Assembly (NCBI GenBank): GCA_028752905.1
Contig: JAQNBH010000013.1
Span: 20,457,477-20,521,476 of the forward strand
Length of the DNA: 64,000 bases
Direction: 5' to 3'
Source of the DNA: Cladorhizidae sp. MBARI D1340-BT2
Taxonomy: Eukaryota; Porifera; Demospongiae; Poecilosclerida; Cladorhizidae
Shown: in pieces, positions 35,449 to 50,800 of the stretch
Numbering within the stretch: position 1 is the first letter of the stretch
Layout: each line of letters opens with the position of its first letter
Program-made: the position numbers and the translations under genes
Notes under the pieces: model-generated
What the model saw: only the letters and a program-made list of their open reading frames with translations
What the model was told of the DNA's origin: nothing
The model's database searches: none

Positions 35449-37111
35449 ATAGAGAACACATAATGAAACCTATCATTCGAATCATATCAAGTCCATTACA
35501 GTGAAGTGTGCAGAATATATGGATGTTTGTATCAAGAAAGAGCACTTAGAGAGTCCTATCTTAATAGCTTTACATCAAGTCTATTCAGTGAAGTGTGGAT
35601 AATCTACGAAGCTAACATGTTTAGCATCAAGTAAGAGTACAATTCATAACTGCCCTAATTAACAAGACCATGTCCCAGATTTTGTCAACTGATAGAGAAG
35701 GCCCTTATCTGCAACATGTCAACAGATTATCAATAAATGTAGTGGTTTTTCACTGGCAGGCCACCGCTTTGGCAACTGGAAAACGCCAGGAAATATCGCA
35801 AACCTTACCACTTCAAATCACCATAACTTGCTAATACTTAGAGAACTCAAACTTTTGGCACGTACAAAAGACAGATAATTAGAAGGGCTATCCGGTGATA
35901 TAAAAATTATCTTTTTTGGGTAAAGTGTAGAACAGTTATGAGCTTTACGGCAAAAAAACAAGATTTTTGGGGGGAAAATGAGAAACATATAGTCCAAATT
36001 AGGGCAAATATCAAGATAGAGAACACATAATGAAACCTATCATTCGAATCATATCAAGTCCATTACAGTGAAGTTTGCAGAATATTATGGATGTTTGATA
36101 TCAACAGAGAGCACAGGGAGAGACCAATCTTAATAGCTATATATCAAGTTTATTCAGTGAAGTGTGGAGAATCTATGAAGCTAACCTGTCTAGCATCAAG
36201 ATAGAGAACACATAGAGAAACCTATCATTCGAGTCATATCAAGTCCATTACAGTGAAGTATGCATAATAAATGTTTTTTTTGTATCAACAGAGAGCACAG
36301 AGAGAGACCTGTCTTAATAGCTATATATCAATGAAGTTTGGAGAATCCATGAAGCTAACATATTTAGCATCAAGAGAGAGCAGAGAGAAACCTATCTTGT
36401 GATTCTATCAAGTCCATTACTGTGAAGTATGCAGAATATACGGATGTTTGGTATCAAGAGAGAGAACAGAGAGAGGCCTACCTTTAGAGCTATATATCAA
36501 GTCTATTAATTGAAGTGTAGAGAATCTATGAAGCTAACATGTTTAGCACAAGATAGAGAACACTGAGAGATACCTATCTTGCAAGTCCATTACAGTGAAG
36601 GGTGCAGAATATATGGATGTTTGGTATCAAGAGAGAGCACTTAGAGAGTCCTATCTTAATAGCTATACATCAAGTCTATTCAGTGAAGTGTGGATAATCT
36701 ACGAAGCTAACATGTTTACCATCAAGTAAGAGTACAATTCATAACTGCCCTAATTAACAAGACCAAAGTCCCAGATTTTGTCAACTGATAGAGAAGGCCC
36801 TTATCTGCAACATATCAACAGATTATCAATAAATGTAGTGGTTTTTCACTGGCAGGCCACCGCTTTGGCAACTGGAAAACGCCAGGAAATATCGCAAACC
36901 TTACCACTTCAAATCACCATAACTTGCTAATACTTAGAGTACTCAAAAATTTGGCACGTACAAAAGACAGATAATTAGAAGGGCTATCCGGTGATATAAA
37001 AATTATCTTTTTTGGATAAAGTTTAGAAAAGTTATGAGCTTTACGGCAAAAAAACAAGATTTTTGGGGGGGAAATGAGAAACATATAGACCAAATTAGGG
37101 CAAATATCAAG
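35449..37111 (+). repeat. Canonical HOR copy
   Basis: 1663 bp, with I blocks at 35632 and 36727. It is the counterpart of 21582-23244. The Ib homopolymer is G7A3 near 37066-37075. Confidence 0.88.
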
Positions 37112-38772
37112 ATAGAGAACACATAATGAAACCTATCATTCGAATCATATCAAGTCCATTACAGTGAAGTGTGCAGAATATATGGATGTTTGTATCAAGA
37201 AAGAGCACTTAGAGAGTCCTATCTTAATAGCTTTACATCAAGTCTATTCAGTGAAGTGTGGATAATCTACGAAGCTAACATGTTTAGCATCAAGTAAGAG
37301 TACAATTCATAACTGCCCTAATTAACAAGACCATGTCCCAGATTTTGTCAACTGATAGAGAAGGCCCTTATCTGCAACATGTCAACAGATTATCAATAAA
37401 TGTAGTGGTTTTTCACTGGCAGGCCACCGCTTTGGCAACTGGAAAACGCCAGGAAATATCGCAAACCTTACCACTTCAAATCATCATAACTTGCTAATAC
37501 TTAGAGTACTCAAACTTTTGGCACGTATAAAAGACAGATAATTAGAAGGGCTATCCGGTGATATAAAAATTATCTTTTTTGGGTAAAGTGTAAAACAGTT
37601 ATGAGCTTTACGGCAAAAAAACAAGATTTTTGGGGGGGAAATGAGAAACATATAGACCAAATTAGGGCAAATATCAAGATAGAGAACACATAATGAAACC
37701 TATCATACGAATCATATCAAGTCCATTACAGTGAAGTGTGCAGAATATATGGATGTTTGTATCAAGAGAGAGCACTTAGAGAGTCCTATCTTAATAGCTT
37801 TACATCAAGTCTATTCAGTGAAGTGTGGATAATCTACGAAGCTAACATGTTTAGCATCAAGATAGAGAACACATAGAGAAACCTATCCTTCGAGTCATAT
37901 CAAGACCATTACAGTGAAGTGTGCATAATAAATGGATTTTTGGTATCAACAGAGAGCACAGAGAGAGACCTGTCTTAATAGCTATATATCAATGAAGTTT
38001 GGAGAATCCATGAAGCTAACATATTTAGCATCAAGAGAGAGCAGAGAGAAACCTATCTTGTGATTCTATCAAGTCCATTACTGTGAAGTATGCAGAATAT
38101 ACGGATGTTTGGTATCAAGAGAGAGAACAGAGAGAGGCCTACCTTTAGAGCTATATATCAAGTCTATTAATTGAAGTGTAGAGAATCTATGAAGCTAACA
38201 TGTTTAGCACAAGATAGAGAACACTGAGAGATACCTATCTTGCAAGTCCATTACAGTGAAGTGTGCAGAATATATGGATGTTTGGTATCAAGAGAGAGCA
38301 CTTAGAGAGTCCTATCTTAATAGCTATACATCAACTCTATTCAGTGAAGTGTGGATAATCTACGAAGCTAACATGTTTACCATCAAGTAAGAGTACAATT
38401 CATAACTGCCCTAATTAACAAGACCAAAGTCCCAGATTTTGTCAACTGATAGAGAAGGCCCTTATCTGCAACATATCAACAGATTATCAATAAATGTAGT
38501 GGTTTTTCACTGGCAGGCCACCGCTTTGGCAACTGGAAAACGCCAGGAAATATCGCAAACCTTACCACTTCAAATCATCATAACTTGCTAATACTTAGAG
38601 TACTCAAACTTTTGGCACGTATAAAAGACAGATAATTAGAAGGGCTATCCGGTGATATAAAAATTATCTTTTTTGGGTAAAGTGTAAAACAGTTATGAGC
38701 TTTACGGCAAAAAAACAAGATTTTTGGGGGGGAAATGAGAAACATATAGACCAAATTAGGGCAAATATCAAG
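37112..38772 (+). repeat. HOR variant m1-Ia'-m1*-m3'-m4-m5'-I hybrid
   Basis: 1661 bp. The second monomer is m1* (CATACGAATC in place of CATTCGAATC) where m2 is expected. m3' has CAAGACCATTACAG. The closing I block at 38388 is a hybrid with a type b head (ACCAAAGTCC, CAACATATC) and an a' tail (AAATCATCAT, CACGTATAAAAG, GTGTAAAACAG, G7A3). It opens the super-repeat zone. Confidence 0.85.
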
Positions 38773-41700
38773 ATAGAGAACACATAATGAAACCTATCAT
38801 ACGAATCATATCAAGTCCATTACAGTGAAGTGTGCAGAATATATGGATGTTTGTATCAAGAGAGAGCACTTAGAGAGTCCTATCTTAATAGCTTTACATC
38901 AAGTCTATTCAGTGAAGTGTGGATAATCTACGAAGCTAACATGTTTAGCATCAAGATAGAGAACACATAGAGAAACCTATCCTTCGAGTCATATCAAGAC
39001 CATTACAGTGAAGTGTGCATAATAAATGGATTTTTGGTATCAACAGAGAGCACAGAGAGAGACCTGTCTTAATAGCTATATATCAATGAAGTTTGGAGAA
39101 TCCATGAAGCTAACATATTTAGCATCAAGAGAGAGCAGAGAGAAACCTATCTTGTGATTCTATCAAGTCCATTACTGTGAAGTATGCAGAATATACGGAT
39201 GTTTGGTATCAAGAGAGAGAACAGAGAGAGGCCTACCTTTAGAGCTATATATCAAGTCTATTAATTGAAGTGTAGAGAATCTATGAAGCTAACATGTTTA
39301 GCACAAGATAGAGAACACTGAGAGATACCTATCTTGCAAGTCCATTACAGTGAAGTGTGCAGAATATATGGATGTTTGGTATCAAGAGAGAGCACTTAGA
39401 GAGTCCTATCTTAATAGCTATACATCAACTCTATTCAGTGAAGTGTGGATAATCTACGAAGCTAACATGTTTACCATCAAGTAAGAGTACAATTCATAAC
39501 TGCCCTAATTAACAAGACCAAAGTCCCAGATTTTGTCAACTGATAGAGAAGGCCCTTATCTGCAACATATCAACAGATTATCAATAAATGTAGTGGTTTT
39601 TCACTGGCAGGCCACCGCTTTGGCAACTGGAAAACGCCAGGAAATATCGCAAACCTTACCACTTCAAATCACCATAACTTGCTAATACTTAGAGTACTCA
39701 AAAATTTGGCACGTACAAAAGACAGATAATTAGAAGGGCTATCCGGTGATATAAAAATTATCTTTTTTGGATAAAGTTTAGAAAAGTTATGAGCTTTACG
39801 GCAAAAAAACAAGATTTTTGGGGGGAAAATGAGAAACATATAGACCAAATTAGGGCAAATATCAAGATAGAGAACACATAATGAAACCTATCATTCGAAT
39901 CATATCAAGTCCATTACAGTGAAGTGTGCAGAATATATGGATGTTTGTATCAAGAAAGAGCACTTAGAGAGTCCTATCTTAATAGCTTTACATCAAGTCT
40001 ATTCAGTGAAGTGTGGATAATCTACGAAGCTAACATGTTTAGCATCAAGTAAGAGTACAATTCATAACTGCCCTAATTAACAAGACCATGTCCCAGATTT
40101 TGTCAACTGATAGAGAAGGCCCTTATCTGCAACATGTCAACAGATTATCAATAAATGTAGTGGTTTTTCACTGGCAGGCCACCGCTTTGGCAACTGGAAA
40201 ACGCCAGGAAATATCGCAAACCTTACCACTTCAAATCATCATAACTTGCTAATACTTAGAGTACTCAAACTTTTGGCACGTATAAAAGACAGATAATTAG
40301 AAGGGCTATCCGGTGATATAAAAATTATCTTTTTTGGGTAAAGTGTAGAACAGTTATGAGCTTTACGGCAAAAAAACAAGATTTTTGGGGGGAAAATGAG
40401 AAACATATAGTCCAAATTAGGGCAAATATCAAGATAGAGAACACATAATGAAACCTATCATACGAATCATATCAAGTCCATTACAGTGAAGTGTGCAGAA
40501 TATATGGATGTTTGTATCAAGAGAGAGCACTTAGAGAGTCCTATCTTAATAGCTTTACATCAAGTCTATTCAGTGAAGTGTGGATAATCTACGAAGCTAA
40601 CATGTTTAGCATCAAGATAGAGAACACATAGAGAAACCTATCCTTCGAGTCATATCAAGACCATTACAGTGAAGTGTGCATAATAAATGGATTTTTGGTA
40701 TCAACAGAGAGCACAGAGAGAGACCTGTCTTAATAGCTATATATCAATGAAGTTTGGAGAATCCATGAAGCTAACATATTTAGCATCAAGAGAGAGCAGA
40801 GAGAAACCTATCTTGTGATTCTATCAAGTCCATTACTGTGAAGTATGCAGAATATACGGATGTTTGGTATCAAGAGAGAGAACAGAGAGAGGCCTACCTT
40901 TAGAGCTATATATCAAGTCTATTAATTGAAGTGTAGAGAATCTATGAAGCTAATATGTTTAGCACAAGATAGAGAACACTGAGAGATACCTATCTTGCAA
41001 GTCCATTACAGTGAAGTGTGCAGAATATATGGATGTTTGGTATCAAGAGAGAGCACTTAGAGAGTCCTATCTTAATAGCTATACATCAACTCTATTCAGT
41101 GAAGTGTGGATAATCTACGAAGCTAACATGTTTACCATCAAGTAAGAGTACAATTCATAACTGCCCTAATTAACAAGACCAAAGTCCCAGATTTTGTCAA
41201 CTGATAGAGAAGGCCCTTATCTGCAACATATCAACAGATTATCAATAAATGTAGTGGTTTTTCACTGGCAGGCCACCGCTTTGGCAACTGGAAAACGCCA
41301 GGAAATATCGCAAACCTTACCACTTCAAATCACCATAACTTGCTAATACTTAGAGTACTCAAAAATTTGGCACGTACAAAAGACAGATAATTAGAAGGGC
41401 TATCCGGTGATATAAAAATTATCTTTTTTGGATAAAGTTTAGAAAAGTTATGAGCTTTACGGCAAAAAAACAAGATTTTTGGGGGGAAAATGAGAAACAT
41501 ATAGACCAAATTAGGGCAAATATCAAGATAGAGAACACATAATGAAACCTATCATTCGAATCATATCAAGTCCATTACAGTGAAGTGTGCAGAATATATG
41601 GATGTTTGTATCAAGAAAGAGCACTTAGAGAGTCCTATCTTAATAGCTTTACATCAAGTCTATTCAGTGAAGTGTGGATAATCTACGAAGCTAACATGTT

Positions 41701-44700
41701 TAGCATCAAGTAAGAGTACAATTCATAACTGCCCTAATTAACAAGACCATGTCCCAGATTTTGTCAACTGATAGAGAAGGCCCTTATCTGCAACATGTCA
41801 ACAGATTATCAATAAATGTAGTGGTTTTTCACTGGCAGGCCACCGCTTTGGCAACTGGAAAACGCCAGGAAATATCGCAAACCTTACCACTTCAAATCAT
41901 CATAACTTGCTAATACTTAGAGTACTCAAACTTTTGGCACGTATAAAAGACAGATAATTAGAAGGGCTATCCGGTGATATAAAAATTATCTTTTTTGGGT
42001 AAAGTGTAAAACAGTTATGAGCTTTACGGCAAAAAAACAAGATTTTTGGGGGGGAAATGAGAAACATATAGACCAAATTAGGGCAAATATCAAGATAGAG
42101 AACACATAATGAAACCTATCATATGAATCATATCAAGTCCATTACAGTGAAGTGTGCAGAATATATGGATGTTTGTATCAAGAGAGAGCACTTAGAGAGT
42201 CCTATCTTAATAGCTTTACATCAAGTCTATTCAGTGAAGTGTGGATAATCTACGAAGCTAACATGTTTAGCATCAAGATAGAGAACACATAGAGAAACCT
42301 ATCCTTCGAGTCATATCAAGACCATTACAGTGAAGTGTGCATAATAAATGGATTTTTGGTATCAACAGAGAGCACAGAGAGAGACCTGTCTTAATAGCTA
42401 TATATCAATGAAGTTTGGAGAATCCATGAAGCTAACATATTTAGCATCAAGAGAGAGCAGAGAGAAACCTATCTTGTGATTCTATCAAGTCCATTACTGT
42501 GAAGTATGCAGAATATACGGATGTTTGGTATCAAGAGAGAGAACAGAGAGAGGCCTACCTTTAGAGCTATATATCAAGTCTATTAATTGAAGTGTAGAGA
42601 ATCTATGAAGCTAATATGTTTAGCACAAGATAGAGAACACTGAGAGATACCTATCTTGCAAGTCCATTACAGTGAAGTGTGCAGAATATATGGATGTTTG
42701 GTATCAAGAGAGAGCACTTAGAGAGTCCTATCTTAATAGCTATACATCAACTCTATTCAGTGAAGTGTGGATAATCTACGAAGCTAACATGTTTACCATC
42801 AAGTAAGAGTACAATTCATAACTGCCCTAATTAACAAGACCAAAGTCCCAGATTTTGTCAACTGATAGAGAAGGCCCTTATCTGCAACATATCAACAGAT
42901 TATCAATAAATGTAGTGGTTTTTCACTGGCAGGCCACCGCTTTGGCAACTGGAAAACGCCAGGAAATATCGCAAACCTTACCACTTCAAATCACCATAAC
43001 TTGCTAATACTTAGAGTACTCAAAAATTTGGCACGTACAAAAGACAGATAATTAGAAGGGCTATCCGGTGATATAAAAATTATCTTTTTTGGATAAAGTT
43101 TAGAAAAGTTATGAGCTTTACGGCCAAAAAACAAGATTTTTGGGGGGAAAATGAGAAACATATAGACCAAATTAGGGCAAATATCAAGATAGAGAACACA
43201 TAATGAAACCTATCATTCGAATCATATCAAGTCCATTACAGTGAAGTGTGCAGAATATATGGATGTTTGTATCAAGAAAGAGCACTTAGAGAGTCCTATC
43301 TTAATAGCTTTACATCAAGTCTATTCAGTGAAGTGTGGATAATCTACGAAGCTAACATGTTTAGCATCAAGTAAGAGTACAATTCATAACTGCCCTAATT
43401 AACAAGACCATGTCCCAGATTTTGTCAACTGATAGAGAAGGCCCTTATCTGCAACATGTCAACAGATTATCAATAAATGTAGTGGTTTTTCACTGGCAGG
43501 CCACCGCTTTGGCAACTGGAAAACGCCAGGAAATATCGCAAACCTTACCACTTCAAATCACCATAACTTGCTAATACTTAGAGTACTCAAACTTTTGGCA
43601 CGTATAAAAGACAGATAATTAGAAGGGCTATCCGGTGATATAAAAATTATCTTTTTTGGGTAAAGTGTAGAACAGTTATGAGCTTTACGGCCAAAAAACA
43701 AGATTTTTGGGGGGAAAATGAGAAACATATAGACCAAATTAGGGCAAATATCAAGATAGAGAACACATAATGAAACCTATCATTCGAATCATATCAAGTC
43801 CATTACAGTGAAGTTTGCAGAATATTATGGATGTTTGATATCAACAGAGAGCACAGGGAGAGACCAATCTTAATAGCTATATATCAAGTTTATTCAGTGA
43901 AGTGTGGAGAATCTATGAAGCTAACCTGTCTAGCATCAAGATAGAGAACACATAGAGAAACCTATCATTCGAGTCATATCAAGTCCATTACAGTGAAGTA
44001 TGCATAATAAATGGGTTTTTGGTATCAACAGAGAGCACAGAGAGAGACCTGTCTTAATAGCTATATATCAATGAAGTTTGGAGAATCCATGAAGCTAACA
44101 TATTTAGCATCAAGAGAGAGCAGAGAGAAACCTATCTTGTGATTCTATCAAGTCCATTACTGTGAAGTATGCAGAATATACGGATGTTTGGTATCAAGAG
44201 AGAGAACAGAGAGAGGCCTACCTTTAGAGCTATATATCAAGTCTATTAATTGAAGTGTAGAGAATCTATGAAGCTAACATGTTTAGCACAAGATAGAGAA
44301 CACTGAGAGATACCTATCTTGCAAGTCCATTACAGTGAAGGGTGCAGAATATATGGATGTTTGGTATCAAGAGAGAGCACTTAGAGAGTCCTATCTTAAT
44401 AGCTATACATCAAGTCTATTCAGTGAAGTGTGGATAATCTACGAAGCTAACATGTTTACCATCAAGTAAGAGTACAATTCATAACTGCCCTAATTAACAA
44501 GACCAAAGTCCCAGATTTTGTCAACTGATAGAGAAGGCCCTTATCTGCAACATATCAACAGATTATCAATAAATGTAGTGGTTTTTCACTGGCAGGCCAC
44601 CGCTTTGGCAACTGGAAAACGCCAGGAAATATCGCAAACCTTACCACTTCAAATCGCCATAACTTGCTAATACTTAGAGTACTCAAAAATGTGGCACTTA

Positions 44701-44851
44701 CAAAAGACAGATAATTAGAAGGGCTATCCGGTGATATAAAAATTATCTTTTTTGGATAAAGTGTAGAACAGTTATGAGCTTTACGGCAAAAAAACAAGAT
44801 TTTTGGGGGGGAAATGAGAAACATATAGACCAAATTAGGGCAAATATCAAG
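38773..44851 (+). repeat. Super-repeat W, copy 1 (6079 bp)
   Basis: The sub-units are X 38773-39866 (m1*-m3'-m4-m5'-Ib, 1094 bp), Y1 39867-41527 (m1-Ia'-m1*-m3'-m4-m5'-Ib, 1661 bp), Y3 41528-43188 (same order, 1661 bp, with CATATGAATC at 42120 and GGCCAAAAAACAAG in Ib) and Z 43189-44851 (m1-Ia'-m2-m3''-m4-m5-Ib, 1663 bp, with AAATCGCCAT and CACTTAC). Lengths sum to 6079. m4 reads CTAACATG in X but CTAATATG in Y1 and Y3, as in the next two W copies. Confidence 0.85.
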
Positions 44852-47800
44852 ATAGAGAACACATAATGAAACCTATCATACGAATCATATCAAGTCCATT
44901 ACAGTGAAGTGTGCAGAATATATGGATGTTTGTATCAAGAGAGAGCACTTAGAGAGTCCTATCTTAATAGCTTTACATCAAGTCTATTCAGTGAAGTGTG
45001 GATAATCTACGAAGCTAACATGTTTAGCATCAAGATAGAGAACACATAGAGAAACCTATCCTTCGAGTCATATCAAGACCATTACAGTGAAGTGTGCATA
45101 ATAAATGGATTTTTGGTATCAACAGAGAGCACAGAGAGAGACCTGTCTTAATAGCTATATATCAATGAAGTTTGGAGAATCCATGAAGCTAACATATTTA
45201 GCATCAAGAGAGAGCAGAGAGAAACCTATCTTGTGATTCTATCAAGTCCATTACTGTGAAGTATGCAGAATATACGGATGTTTGGTATCAAGAGAGAGAA
45301 CAGAGAGAGGCCTACCTTTAGAGCTATATATCAAGTCTATTAATTGAAGTGTAGAGAATCTATGAAGCTAACATGTTTAGCACAAGATAGAGAACACTGA
45401 GAGATACCTATCTTGCAAGTCCATTACAGTGAAGTGTGCAGAATATATGGATGTTTGGTATCAAGAGAGAGCACTTAGAGAGTCCTATCTTAATAGCTAT
45501 ACATCAACTCTATTCAGTGAAGTGTGGATAATCTACGAAGCTAACATGTTTACCATCAAGTAAGAGTACAATTCATAACTGCCCTAATTAACAAGACCAA
45601 AGTCCCAGATTTTGTCAACTGATAGAGAAGGCCCTTATCTGCAACATATCAACAGATTATCAATAAATGTAGTGGTTTTTCACTGGCAGGCCACCGCTTT
45701 GGCAACTGGAAAACGCCAGGAAATATCGCAAACCTTACCACTTCAAATCACCATAACTTGCTAATACTTAGAGTACTCAAAAATTTGGCACGTACAAAAG
45801 ACAGATAATTAGAAGGGCTATCCGGTGATATAAAAATTATCTTTTTTGGATAAAGTTTAGAAAAGTTATGAGCTTTACGGCAAAAAAACAAGATTTTTGG
45901 GGGGAAAATGAGAAACATATAGACCAAATTAGGGCAAATATCAAGATAGAGAACACATAATGAAACCTATCATTCGAATCATATCAAGTCCATTACAGTG
46001 AAGTGTGCAGAATATATGGATGTTTGTATCAAGAAAGAGCACTTAGAGAGTCCTATCTTAATAGCTTTACATCAAGTCTATTCAGTGAAGTGTGGATAAT
46101 CTACGAAGCTAACATGTTTAGCATCAAGTAAGAGTACAATTCATAACTGCCCTAATTAACAAGACCATGTCCCAGATTTTGTCAACTGATAGAGAAGGCC
46201 CTTATCTGCAACATGTCAACAGATTATCAATAAATGTAGTGGTTTTTCACTGGCAGGCCACCGCTTTGGCAACTGGAAAACGCCAGGAAATATCGCAAAC
46301 CTTACCACTTCAAATCATCATAACTTGCTAATACTTAGAGTACTCAAACTTTTGGCACGTATAAAAGACAGATAATTAGAAGGGCTATCCGGTGATATAA
46401 AAATTATCTTTTTTGGGTAAAGTGTAGAACAGTTATGAGCTTTACGGCAAAAAAACAAGATTTTTGGGGGGAAAATGAGAAACATATAGTCCAAATTAGG
46501 GCAAATATCAAGATAGAGAACACATAATGAAACCTATCATACGAATCATATCAAGTCCATTACAGTGAAGTGTGCAGAATATATGGATGTTTGTATCAAG
46601 AGAGAGCACTTAGAGAGTCCTATCTTAATAGCTTTACATCAAGTCTATTCAGTGAAGTGTGGATAATCTACGAAGCTAACATGTTTAGCATCAAGATAGA
46701 GAACACATAGAGAAACCTATCCTTCGAGTCATATCAAGACCATTACAGTGAAGTGTGCATAATAAATGGATTTTTGGTATCAACAGAGAGCACAGAGAGA
46801 GACCTGTCTTAATAGCTATATATCAATGAAGTTTGGAGAATCCATGAAGCTAACATATTTAGCATCAAGAGAGAGCAGAGAGAAACCTATCTTGTGATTC
46901 TATCAAGTCCATTACTGTGAAGTATGCAGAATATACGGATGTTTGGTATCAAGAGAGAGAACAGAGAGAGGCCTACCTTTAGAGCTATATATCAAGTCTA
47001 TTAATTGAAGTGTAGAGAATCTATGAAGCTAATATGTTTAGCACAAGATAGAGAACACTGAGAGATACCTATCTTGCAAGTCCATTACAGTGAAGTGTGC
47101 AGAATATATGGATGTTTGGTATCAAGAGAGAGCACTTAGAGAGTCCTATCTTAATAGCTATACATCAACTCTATTCAGTGAAGTGTGGATAATCTACGAA
47201 GCTAACATGTTTACCATCAAGTAAGAGTACAATTCATAACTGCCCTAATTAACAAGACCAAAGTCCCAGATTTTGTCAACTGATAGAGAAGGCCCTTATC
47301 TGCAACATATCAACAGATTATCAATAAATGTAGTGGTTTTTCACTGGCAGGCCACCGCTTTGGCAACTGGAAAACGCCAGGAAATATCGCAAACCTTACC
47401 ACTTCAAATCACCATAACTTGCTAATACTTAGAGTACTCAAAAATTTGGCACGTACAAAAGACAGATAATTAGAAGGGCTATCCGGTGATATAAAAATTA
47501 TCTTTTTTGGATAAAGTTTAGAAAAGTTATGAGCTTTACGGCAAAAAAACAAGATTTTTGGGGGGAAAATGAGAAACATATAGACCAAATTAGGGCAAAT
47601 ATCAAGATAGAGAACACATAATGAAACCTATCATTCGAATCATATCAAGTCCATTACAGTGAAGTGTGCAGAATATATGGATGTTTGTATCAAGAAAGAG
47701 CACTTAGAGAGTCCTATCTTAATAGCTTTACATCAAGTCTATTCAGTGAAGTGTGGATAATCTACGAAGCTAACATGTTTAGCATCAAGTAAGAGTACAA

Positions 47801-50800
47801 TTCATAACTGCCCTAATTAACAAGACCATGTCCCAGATTTTGTCAACTGATAGAGAAGGCCCTTATCTGCAACATGTCAACAGATTATCAATAAATGTAG
47901 TGGTTTTTCACTGGCAGGCCACCGCTTTGGCAACTGGAAAACGCCAGGAAATATCGCAAACCTTACCACTTCAAATCATCATAACTTGCTAATACTTAGA
48001 GTACTCAAACTTTTGGCACGTATAAAAGACAGATAATTAGAAGGGCTATCCGGTGATATAAAAATTATCTTTTTTGGGTAAAGTGTAAAACAGTTATGAG
48101 CTTTACGGCAAAAAAACAAGATTTTTGGGGGGGAAATGAGAAACATATAGACCAAATTAGGGCAAATATCAAGATAGAGAACACATAATGAAACCTATCA
48201 TACGAATCATATCAAGTCCATTACAGTGAAGTGTGCAGAATATATGGATGTTTGTATCAAGAGAGAGCACTTAGAGAGTCCTATCTTAATAGCTTTACAT
48301 CAAGTCTATTCAGTGAAGTGTGGATAATCTACGAAGCTAACATGTTTAGCATCAAGATAGAGAACACATAGAGAAACCTATCCTTCGAGTCATATCAAGA
48401 CCATTACAGTGAAGTGTGCATAATAAATGGATTTTTGGTATCAACAGAGAGCACAGAGAGAGACCTGTCTTAATAGCTATATATCAATGAAGTTTGGAGA
48501 ATCCATGAAGCTAACATATTTAGCATCAAGAGAGAGCAGAGAGAAACCTATCTTGTGATTCTATCAAGTCCATTACTGTGAAGTATGCAGAATATACGGA
48601 TGTTTGGTATCAAGAGAGAGAACAGAGAGAGGCCTACCTTTAGAGCTATATATCAAGTCTATTAATTGAAGTGTAGAGAATCTATGAAGCTAATATGTTT
48701 AGCACAAGATAGAGAACACTGAGAGATACCTATCTTGCAAGTCCATTACAGTGAAGTGTGCAGAATATATGGATGTTTGGTATCAAGAGAGAGCACTTAG
48801 AGAGTCCTATCTTAATAGCTATACATCAACTCTATTCAGTGAAGTGTGGATAATCTACGAAGCTAACATGTTTACCATCAAGTAAGAGTACAATTCATAA
48901 CTGCCCTAATTAACAAGACCAAAGTCCCAGATTTTGTCAACTGATAGAGAAGGCCCTTATCTGCAACATATCAACAGATTATCAATAAATGTAGTGGTTT
49001 TTCACTGGCAGGCCACCGCTTTGGCAACTGGAAAACGCCAGGAAATATCGCAAACCTTACCACTTCAAATCACCATAACTTGCTAATACTTAGAGTACTC
49101 AAAAATTTGGCACGTACAAAAGACAGATAATTAGAAGGGCTATCCGGTGATATAAAAATTATCTTTTTTGGATAAAGTTTAGAAAAGTTATGAGCTTTAC
49201 GGCAAAAAAACAAGATTTTTGGGGGGAAAATGAGAAACATATAGACCAAATTAGGGCAAATATCAAGATAGAGAACACATAATGAAACCTATCATTCGAA
49301 TCATATCAAGTCCATTACAGTGAAGTGTGCAGAATATATGGATGTTTGTATCAAGAAAGAGCACTTAGAGAGTCCTATCTTAATAGCTTTACATCAAGTC
49401 TATTCAGTGAAGTGTGGATAATCTACGAAGCTAACATGTTTAGCATCAAGTAAGAGTACAATTCATAACTGCCCTAATTAACAAGACCATGTCCCAGATT
49501 TTGTCAACTGATAGAGAAGGCCCTTATCTGCAACATGTCAACAGATTATCAATAAATGTAGTGGTTTTTCACTGGCAGGCCACCGCTTTGGCAACTGGAA
49601 AACGCCAGGAAATATCGCAAACCTTACCACTTCAAATCATCATAACTTGCTAATACTTAGAGTACTCAAACTTTTGGCACGTATAAAAGACAGATAATTA
49701 GAAGGGCTATCCGGTGATATAAAAATTATCTTTTTTGGGTAAAGTGTAAAACAGTTATGAGCTTTACGGCAAAAAAACAAGATTTTTGGGGGGGAAATGA
49801 GAAACATATAGACCAAATTAGGGCAAATATCAAGATAGAGAACACATAATGAAACCTATCATATGAATCATATCAAGTCCATTACAGTGAAGTGTGCAGA
49901 ATATATGGATGTTTGTATCAAGAGAGAGCACTTAGAGAGTCCTATCTTAATAGCTTTACATCAAGTCTATTCAGTGAAGTGTGGATAATCTACGAAGCTA
50001 ACATGTTTAGCATCAAGATAGAGAACACATAGAGAAACCTATCCTTCGAGTCATATCAAGACCATTACAGTGAAGTGTGCATAATAAATGGATTTTTGGT
50101 ATCAACAGAGAGCACAGAGAGAGACCTGTCTTAATAGCTATATATCAATGAAGTTTGGAGAATCCATGAAGCTAACATATTTAGCATCAAGAGAGAGCAG
50201 AGAGAAACCTATCTTGTGATTCTATCAAGTCCATTACTGTGAAGTATGCAGAATATACGGATGTTTGGTATCAAGAGAGAGAACAGAGAGAGGCCTACCT
50301 TTAGAGCTATATATCAAGTCTATTAATTGAAGTGTAGAGAATCTATGAAGCTAATATGTTTAGCACAAGATAGAGAACACTGAGAGATACCTATCTTGCA
50401 AGTCCATTACAGTGAAGTGTGCAGAATATATGGATGTTTGGTATCAAGAGAGAGCACTTAGAGAGTCCTATCTTAATAGCTATACATCAACTCTATTCAG
50501 TGAAGTGTGGATAATCTACGAAGCTAACATGTTTACCATCAAGTAAGAGTACAATTCATAACTGCCCTAATTAACAAGACCAAAGTCCCAGATTTTGTCA
50601 ACTGATAGAGAAGGCCCTTATCTGCAACATATCAACAGATTATCAATAAATGTAGTGGTTTTTCACTGGCAGGCCACCGCTTTGGCAACTGGAAAACGCC
50701 AGGAAATATCGCAAACCTTACCACTTCAAATCACCATAACTTGCTAATACTTAGAGTACTCAAAAATTTGGCACGTACAAAAGACAGATAATTAGAAGGG

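Noticed and set aside
44555..44833. A 92-codon minus-strand open frame, also at 52295 and 58374
   Set aside because: It lies wholly inside the Z-type I block and is created by base changes private to that subtype (AAATCGCCAT, CACTTAC). No homology or signal recognised; chance frame in a noncoding repeat.
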